From DALYLB01 sp033763135 (lineage in GTDB: Bacteria > Acidobacteriota > Blastocatellia > RBC074), in NCBI GenBank assembly GCA_033763135.1, contig JANRKY010000389.1:1-16225 (forward strand): a DNA stretch of 16,225 nt, in the 5' to 3' direction. Within the stretch, counting starts at the first letter, position 1; every line of letters begins with the position of its first letter. The notes under the pieces are model-generated. The model ran no database searches. It saw only the letters and a program-made list of their open reading frames with translations, and was not told the origin of the DNA. Below, in pieces: positions 12,262 to 16,225 of the stretch. Made by a program: the position numbers and the translations under genes.

Positions 12262-13842
12262 TTATAGGTGGCGACTCGGAGCCGCTGAACGTTCTTCATT
12301 GATTGCACGTTTGGAGGAGGTCGTATCTGCGAAGGAGTCGGCGACTGCGCCGCCGGAAGCGTCGGACGAATGGACTTCGTTCTGCGCGCGCTCGCGCTTC
12401 CCGCGACGATAGAGCCGGAAGGCGCGCACCGACAGCGAGATCGCCAGCCAGAGAAGCGCTCCGATGGCCGGCGCCGAGATCAGAGGCGGCCACCAGATCG
12501 CGCAGAGAGAGAAGACGAAGAGAACCAGGGCGGCGCTCGCCAGCGCATTGGCGTCGCTGGGGCCGAGTTCCCGCCGGTTCGTGATCGCCGCGCCCACCGC
12601 GCTTCCCAGACTCAATGCGCCGGCAGCCGCCCGTCCCGAACTGCCGCTTTTCAATCGAGCCGGACGAAAATGGCGAGCTCGTCGATCGATCTCGGCGGGC
12701 TGCACCCGCCGGCGCTTGTTGAGAACGATCTCCGTCGCGTTCTCCAGATCCTGTAAATAATGCTCCTCCATTTCGCGCGCGAACCGCTCGTCTTCGACGA
12801 CGACGTCCAGCTCCCAATTTCCGACCCAGCTGGCGGGATTGAGATTGGACGATCCGACCCGCGCCCATCGCCCGTCCGCGACCGCCGTCTTGGCGTGCAG
12901 CATCGTGCCGTTCCACTCGTAGATGCGGACGCCGGCTTCCAGCAGCGGACGATACCCGACGTGCGAAAGCGCCCGGACAATCGGTAGATCGGTCGTCTGG
13001 GGCGCAAGCAGCCGCACATCGACGCCGTCGCGCGCGGCCGCTCGCAGCGCCTGCACATACGGCGTCGTGCCGGCGTAATAGGCATCGGTCAACCAGAGCC
13101 GTTCGCGCGCGCCGGCGGCAATCACCTGATCCAGTCGATACAGCCCCACGGAGTTCGGCTCGCTGGCGATCACCCGCAGCGCAACCTCTCCCGTCGGCTG
13201 GATCTCCTCTCTCTTCGGCAGATCGCTTTCGGAGAGCGGGCTCCCCATCATTCCCCAGGTCTGCGCAAAGGCCCGCTCCAGATCCGCCACCGCGGGCCCC
13301 TCGATTTCAATGCCGGTATCCCGCCAGGGCGCGACGCCCCGCGCCGAATCGCCGACCCACATCTCGCCGACACAGAGGCCGCTGACGAATCCGACCCGCC
13401 CATCCACCGTCAGCAGCTTGCGATGATCCCGGCTGAGCCAGCCAAACGGACTGTCGAAAAAGGGCGGATTGAAGCTCCGCACCTCGATTCCCGCGCTCGT
13501 CAACCATCGCCGAAACCGACGCGAAACCTTCCCCAGCCCGCCCAGCCAGTCGGAGATCAACCGCACCTTTACGCCCGCCCGGGCCCGGGCCGCAAGCGCC
13601 GCCGCAAACTCGCTCCCCAGATTGTCGTCCCGCAAAATATAGCTCTCGAAATGGATGGTCTTCTCGGCTCGATGAATGGCGCCGAGCCAGGCAGGATAGT
13701 TCTCTTCCGCGTCCCGAAGAATGCCAACCCGATTGCCCCGAACAAGCGACGCCCCCGTCGCCCGGCTGAAGGCGCGCTCCAGAAAAAGATCGCCGGCCGC
13801 TTCCCGTCCCGTTTCCACTGTGACGATGCGTGGCTCGATCAT
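12262..13842 (-). CDS. Phospholipase D-superfamily protein, cardiolipin synthase B-like
   Basis: The 526-residue PLD protein carries two HKD motifs: DHRKLLTVDG (His140, Lys142, Asp147) and LHAKTAVADG (His316, Lys318, Asp323). Each is followed by the usual (V)GS or SG segment (FVSG, VGSSNLNPASW). The N-terminal pattern NYPAWLGAIHRAEKTIHFESYI is typical of cardiolipin synthases. ClsB-type enzymes transfer phosphatidyl groups to make cardiolipin or phosphatidylglycerol. Unlike the roughly 410-residue E. coli ClsB, this protein has a C-terminal extension with two hydrophobic segments (about 428-475, LVLFVFSLCAIWW and IGALLWLAISLSV) and a basic, Ser-rich tail, which would anchor it in the membrane. 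The ATG at 13842 has GGGGAG 3 bases upstream, rather close; an in-frame GTG at 13857 is the alternative. It lies between the BON and EEP genes. Confidence 0.9.
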   Translation of the reverse strand: MIEPRIVTVETGREAAGDLFLERAFSRATGASLVRGNRVGILRDAEENYPAWLGAIHRAEKTIHFESYILRDDNLGSEFAAALAARARAGVKVRLISDWLGGLGKVSRRFRRWLTSAGIEVRSFNPPFFDSPFGWLSRDHRKLLTVDGRVGFVSGLCVGEMWVGDSARGVAPWRDTGIEIEGPAVADLERAFAQTWGMMGSPLSESDLPKREEIQPTGEVALRVIASEPNSVGLYRLDQVIAAGARERLWLTDAYYAGTTPYVQALRAAARDGVDVRLLAPQTTDLPIVRALSHVGYRPLLEAGVRIYEWNGTMLHAKTAVADGRWARVGSSNLNPASWVGNWELDVVVEDERFAREMEEHYLQDLENATEIVLNKRRRVQPAEIDRRARHFRPARLKSGSSGRAAAGALSLGSAVGAAITNRRELGPSDANALASAALVLFVFSLCAIWWPPLISAPAIGALLWLAISLSVRAFRLYRRGKRERAQNEVHSSDASGGAVADSFADTTSSKRAINEERSAAPSRHL

Positions 13843-13870
13843 ATGCTCCCCATCCACACGCGCAGGGCGT

Positions 13871-14533
13871 TCAGGGAATAATCACGATCTGATTGACCAC
13901 TTCGGACACGCCCGGCGCGGACCAGGCCGCGTGCTGCGCATCCTCGCGCTCCGCCCAGGAGCGCGCGTGCCCCGAAAGCGTCACGACGCCGCCCCGCGCC
14001 TCGACGCGAATCCGCCGGGCGTCCACCTCAGCGCTGCGACGCAGCGCCTCCTCGATCTTTGCGCGAACCTCCGTCGTCGAGACGCGCGACTTGACCGTAA
14101 TCTCATTGGCGATTCCGCGAACGCCCGGCAAATACCGAATCGCATTCTCCGCAATCTGCCGCTGAAATCCCCAATCCACGCGCCCTTCGAGCGTCACCCA
14201 TCCCTTCCGCACCGTCGCCCGGATCTTTCCTTCCGGCAACCGAACATTGCGACGCAGGGTCTCCGCGAGATCCTTCGCGATCTCTGGGTCCGTCATCCCG
14301 CCCGCCGGACGCACCTCGATGTCGTTGGCGACCGCGCGAACGCCATAAACGCGCTTCACCGTTCGCTCCGCCGCCATCTTGTCCGCATAATGCTCGACAT
14401 ATCCCGTCAGCGTCACAACGCCTTCCGAAACGGAAACGCCGATCCCCGCGGATGGAACTTCCGGCGCAAAATCGAGATGATTCTCAATCGCCTTTCGCAA
14501 CTCCTTGTCCGCCGCCGCCGCTTTGTTCTTCAT
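13871..14533 (-). CDS. Triple BON-domain protein, apparently cytoplasmic
   Basis: The 220-residue protein consists of three BON domains, about residues 10-75, 82-148 and 153-219. Each shows the alternating pattern of an alpha segment, then V(x)VxxGxVxLxG: SVSEGVVTLTGYV, TVRKGWVTLEGRV and EARGGVVTLSGHA. Each domain is closed by a GV-VxN-I segment (GVRAVANDI, GVRGIANEI, GVSEVVNQI). BON domains bind phospholipid surfaces or ligands and occur in the osmotic-stress protein OsmY. OsmY is periplasmic, whereas this N-terminus (MKNKAAAADKELRKAIE) has no signal peptide. The start at 14533 has GGGGGAG upstream and overlaps the metallothionein stop as ATGA, showing translational coupling. Upstream in-frame codons lie inside the metallothionein gene and are not used. 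Confidence 0.92.
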   Translation of the reverse strand: MKNKAAAADKELRKAIENHLDFAPEVPSAGIGVSVSEGVVTLTGYVEHYADKMAAERTVKRVYGVRAVANDIEVRPAGGMTDPEIAKDLAETLRRNVRLPEGKIRATVRKGWVTLEGRVDWGFQRQIAENAIRYLPGVRGIANEITVKSRVSTTEVRAKIEEALRRSAEVDARRIRVEARGGVVTLSGHARSWAEREDAQHAAWSAPGVSEVVNQIVIIP

Positions 14534-14742
14534 GTCGCTCCCCCCTTTTCCGCTCTGCCGCCCGCTGCTTCGTCGAACGCCGACGGACCTCCGAAAATCT
14601 CGCATTCGGGGTGGCCGCACCCACACGGCGAATCCCCATCCACGGCGTGAAATTCACAATATTCGCCGCAGTAGTTGCTGCTCATCTGCGCCGGACAATG
14701 GCATCCCGGATTGGCGCATCGCTCGGTCTGGCCGGCTTGCAT
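14530..14742 (-). CDS. Second small metallothionein
   Basis: The 70-residue protein has eight cysteines (Cys9, 14, 16, 25, 29, 40, 42, 47) and His15, His32 and His44 in the order CANPGCHC, YCGEYC and CGCGHPEC. These are the same three blocks as in the metallothionein at 8510-8695. It differs by extra His residues near the Cys groups, a short middle spacer and a Cys-free Gly/Ala/Glu tail of about 20 residues. The role is cytoplasmic binding of Zn, Cd or Cu. The start at 14742 is chosen because CAGGAG lies 4 bases upstream; the in-frame codon at 14769 has no such site and overlaps the preceding gene. It begins 11 bases after the zinc-ribbon gene and overlaps the BON gene by 4 bases. Confidence 0.87.
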   Translation of the reverse strand: MQAGQTERCANPGCHCPAQMSSNYCGEYCEFHAVDGDSPCGCGHPECEIFGGPSAFDEAAGGRAEKGGAT

Positions 14743-14753
14743 ATTGCTCCTGC

Positions 14754-15284
14754 TCAATCGCGCTGCCACCAGACATGCGCGAGTTTGTTCTCATGCGAAA
14801 AATCATATCGAATGGCGCCGTCATACGCCTTCTCGATCGCATGGCCCAGCCGCTGCGCCAGGTGCTCGGTGGTCGTCGTAATCGTCAACCGCCCCTCGCG
14901 ATCCGTCTCCCATTCCATGATTCTGGCCTGCGGGTTGTCTTCCGATGCCCGCTCGGCCTCGTTCCGAACCAGCCGCTTGATCTCATTCCCGTGCGCCGCC
15001 AGAAAAGCCCCTTCCAGATGCACATAGCCGCTGGGCACGCCCTTCTGCTCCCGCTTGCACGCCGGACAGACCACCTCTTCCGCCGGCCGGAAATGCGGAT
15101 GCTTCGCCGTCCCCGACTCCGCCCGCTCCGGATCCGGCTTCGCCCACCGTCGATCCGCATACACATCCCCGCAAATCCTGCAGACCGCCGGCTCCGCGTG
15201 CGCGCGCTCGCCGCGATGCTGCCCCGCTTCGTGGTCGACGCGCTTGGTGAAGGTCTGATTTGTATATCGCTTCTGATTGCGCAT
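14754..15284 (-). CDS. BCAM0308-type zinc-ribbon protein of unknown function
   Basis: The 176-residue soluble protein has an N-terminal zinc ribbon (CRICG, Cys35 and Cys38; CPAC, Cys73 and Cys76). This is followed by GYVHLEGAFLAAHGNEIKRLVRNEA and an ITTTTEHLAQRLGHAIEKAYDG segment, then a basic C-terminal strand (LAHVWWQRD). From memory of similar sequences this resembles the BCAM0308 family found in proteobacterial stress gene clusters; the molecular function is unknown. The C-terminal half resembles an NMD3-like fold only loosely, which I do not rely on. The start at 15284 has AAAGGGGG about 4 bases upstream. It follows the Hsp20 gene after a 123-base gap and precedes the metallothionein by 11 bases, so it is likely in the same operon. 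Confidence 0.75.
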   Translation of the reverse strand: MRNQKRYTNQTFTKRVDHEAGQHRGERAHAEPAVCRICGDVYADRRWAKPDPERAESGTAKHPHFRPAEEVVCPACKREQKGVPSGYVHLEGAFLAAHGNEIKRLVRNEAERASEDNPQARIMEWETDREGRLTITTTTEHLAQRLGHAIEKAYDGAIRYDFSHENKLAHVWWQRD

Positions 15285-15407
15285 AACGCCCCCTTTTCAG
15301 TTGGCCGTAATGATGACTCCGGCCGCAATCCCCACGCCGGGCGTGAAGAACTGCGGCCGGATTCCAGCGAGAGTCTCCCCTTCGTATCCCTCCCGCCGTA
15401 ACTCGTT

Positions 15408-15896
15408 CTATTTGATCTTGACCTCGATCTGCTTCGGCTTCGCCTCTTCACGCTTCGCCATCGTCACGCGAAGCACCCCGTCCTTGAAGTCGGCGTTGAC
15501 CTTGCCCGCATCGACAAACCCCGGAAGCGTGAAACTGCGCGTGAACTCCCCATATCGTCTCTCGACTCGATGATAGTTCTCCTTCTTCACATCCTCCTCG
15601 AACTTCCGCTGCCCGTGAATCGTCAACACGTTGTTCTCGATCGAAACCGTCACGTCCTCTTTCTTCACCTCGGGCAATTCCGCCTTCACCACGATCTCAT
15701 TGTCGTTCTCGTAGATGTCGCAAGCCGGCGCCCATGTCGAAAGGGACCAGTTCTCTTCTCCAAATGTCCGGAAGAACGGATCGGATCCTTCGCCAAACAA
15801 ACGATTGAAACGCTCCTGAAATTGACGAAACGGATCGAATCCCACCATCTCCCGAAATCCCCTCGGCGTCATCGCTGTCGCAGGTTTCGTTGCCAT
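15408..15896 (-). CDS. Hsp20 / alpha-crystallin small heat shock protein
   Basis: The 162-residue small heat shock protein has an N-terminal arm rich in Phe and Arg (GFDPFRQFQERFNRLFGEG), then an alpha-crystallin domain about residues 55-148 (WAPACDIYENDNEIVVKAEL, SIENNVLTIHGQR, FKDGVLRVTMAK). The short tail has an I-x-V-type motif (IEVKIK). It acts as an ATP-independent holdase in the cytoplasm against protein aggregation. The start at 15896 has GGGAGG 8 bases upstream; the open frame continues to 15932 without a better site. It is the first gene of the minus-strand stress cluster, so heat or envelope stress control of the whole set is plausible. No convincing sigma-32 promoter was recognised upstream. 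Confidence 0.94.
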   Translation of the reverse strand: MATKPATAMTPRGFREMVGFDPFRQFQERFNRLFGEGSDPFFRTFGEENWSLSTWAPACDIYENDNEIVVKAELPEVKKEDVTVSIENNVLTIHGQRKFEEDVKKENYHRVERRYGEFTRSFTLPGFVDAGKVNADFKDGVLRVTMAKREEAKPKQIEVKIK

Positions 15897-15998
15897 AGCT
15901 TTTTCCTCCCTTGATGAAAGATTCTTTCCCATTCACTTTTCAAAACCCCGCAAACGCTATGCCGAAAAGCGCCTCTGCGAAAAAGACTGTCCCTACAG

Positions 15999-16014
15999 CG
16001 GGTTACACAACCCG
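15999..16014. promoter_or_regulatory. Short palindrome upstream of the Hsp20 gene
   Basis: CGGGTTACACAACCCG is an inverted repeat with 6-bp arms around ACAC, about 100 bases before the Hsp20 start. It could be an operator or a weak leader hairpin. No U-tract follows directly on the minus strand. Confidence 0.4.
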
Positions 16015-16102
16015 GTAAGAAATCGCCAATAAACAATGGGAGTTTTCGCTCAACGCGCGCGCAAGCTTCCGCAGACCGCTGGGAATGGCCCGCAGGGAGG
16101 AG

Positions 16103-16121
16103 GAGCGACGCGGCGTCGCTC
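16103..16121 (-). terminator. Hairpin at the stop codon of the right-edge gene
   Basis: Read on the minus strand, GAGCGACG-CCG-CGTCGCTC is a perfect 8-bp stem with a 3-base loop that starts at the stop codon of the partial gene. A pyrimidine-rich stretch (CTCCTCCC) follows rather than a U-tract, so terminator function is inferred. Confidence 0.5.
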
Positions 16122-16225
16122 ATGAGGCGCGCCAGACATAGATATCGCGAGCGATCTCTTTTTCGAGGGCGATCTGGGTCTCTTCGCATTGAATGACGAA
16201 GCTGGGAAAGGTCTGTTGGAGCGAG
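16120..16225 (-). CDS. C-terminus of an unidentified gene (partial)
   Basis: The minus-strand frame entering from the right edge gives 34 residues including FPSFVIQCEETQIALEKE and IYVWRAS, then TGA. The peptide is well-formed protein-like sequence, with the bias expected of coding DNA here. It has the feel of a class I SAM-methyltransferase C-terminus, but that is only an impression. A stem immediately follows the stop, and the Hsp20 gene starts 223 bases further on in the same direction. Confidence 0.6.
   Translation of the reverse strand, partial: SLQQTFPSFVIQCEETQIALEKEIARDIYVWRAS

Noticed and set aside
15869..16189. A 106-codon minus-strand frame upstream of Hsp20
   Set aside because: It conflicts with the more protein-like frame ending at 16120, covers the Hsp20 leader and shows no recognisable domain.

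Overview
The window is GC-rich, densely coded DNA of an unidentified bacterium, probably Gram-negative. Most genes have clear Shine-Dalgarno sites and many are translationally coupled. There is no rRNA, tRNA, CRISPR array, transposase or phage gene, so the lineage cannot be fixed. The gene families (GH63 glucosidase, triple-BON protein, BCAM0308-type zinc-ribbon protein, ligase-ACP-acyltransferase fusion) would fit an acidobacterial, planctomycetal or proteobacterial environmental genome, but this is inference.

Left part (1-5800). The 3' tip of an unknown + gene overlaps a secreted two-domain VOC protein, followed by a GH63-type glucosidase. A short hairpin separates these from a convergent minus-strand pair: an ATC-hydrolase-family gene translationally coupled to mmsA (methylmalonate-semialdehyde dehydrogenase).

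Middle (5800-8800). The 644-bp divergent gap 5800-6443 has no convincing gene and holds three palindromic elements: a ~196-bp imperfect palindrome, a ~177-bp element with CCTCACGCGAAG-type ends, and a perfect 17-bp hairpin. The nitroreductase-like gene that follows is bracketed by inverted copies of a sequence containing that hairpin half. Then come a dienelactone-hydrolase-like gene and a small metallothionein gene. The metallothionein sits between two inverted arrays of 14 heptanucleotide repeats each. One array begins inside the stop region of the hydrolase; the other fills the whole gap up to the start codon of the next gene.

Right part (8797-16225). A large fused AMP-ligase / acyl carrier / PlsC-acyltransferase gene on + meets, tail to tail with a 55-bp overlap, a six-gene minus-strand cluster. 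In transcription order this is Hsp20, BCAM0308-type zinc ribbon, second metallothionein, triple BON protein, cardiolipin-synthase-like phospholipase D, and YbhP-like EEP hydrolase. Spacing is tight or overlapping from the second gene onward, so it is probably one stress operon. The last 106 bases hold the C-terminus of another minus-strand gene.

Overall theme (inference): protein, metal/redox and membrane-lipid stress. Chaperone, two metallothioneins, nitroreductase, phospholipid-remodelling enzymes (PLD and ligase-ACP-PlsC) and BON domains lie on both strands. The repeat structures are the least explained part of the window.
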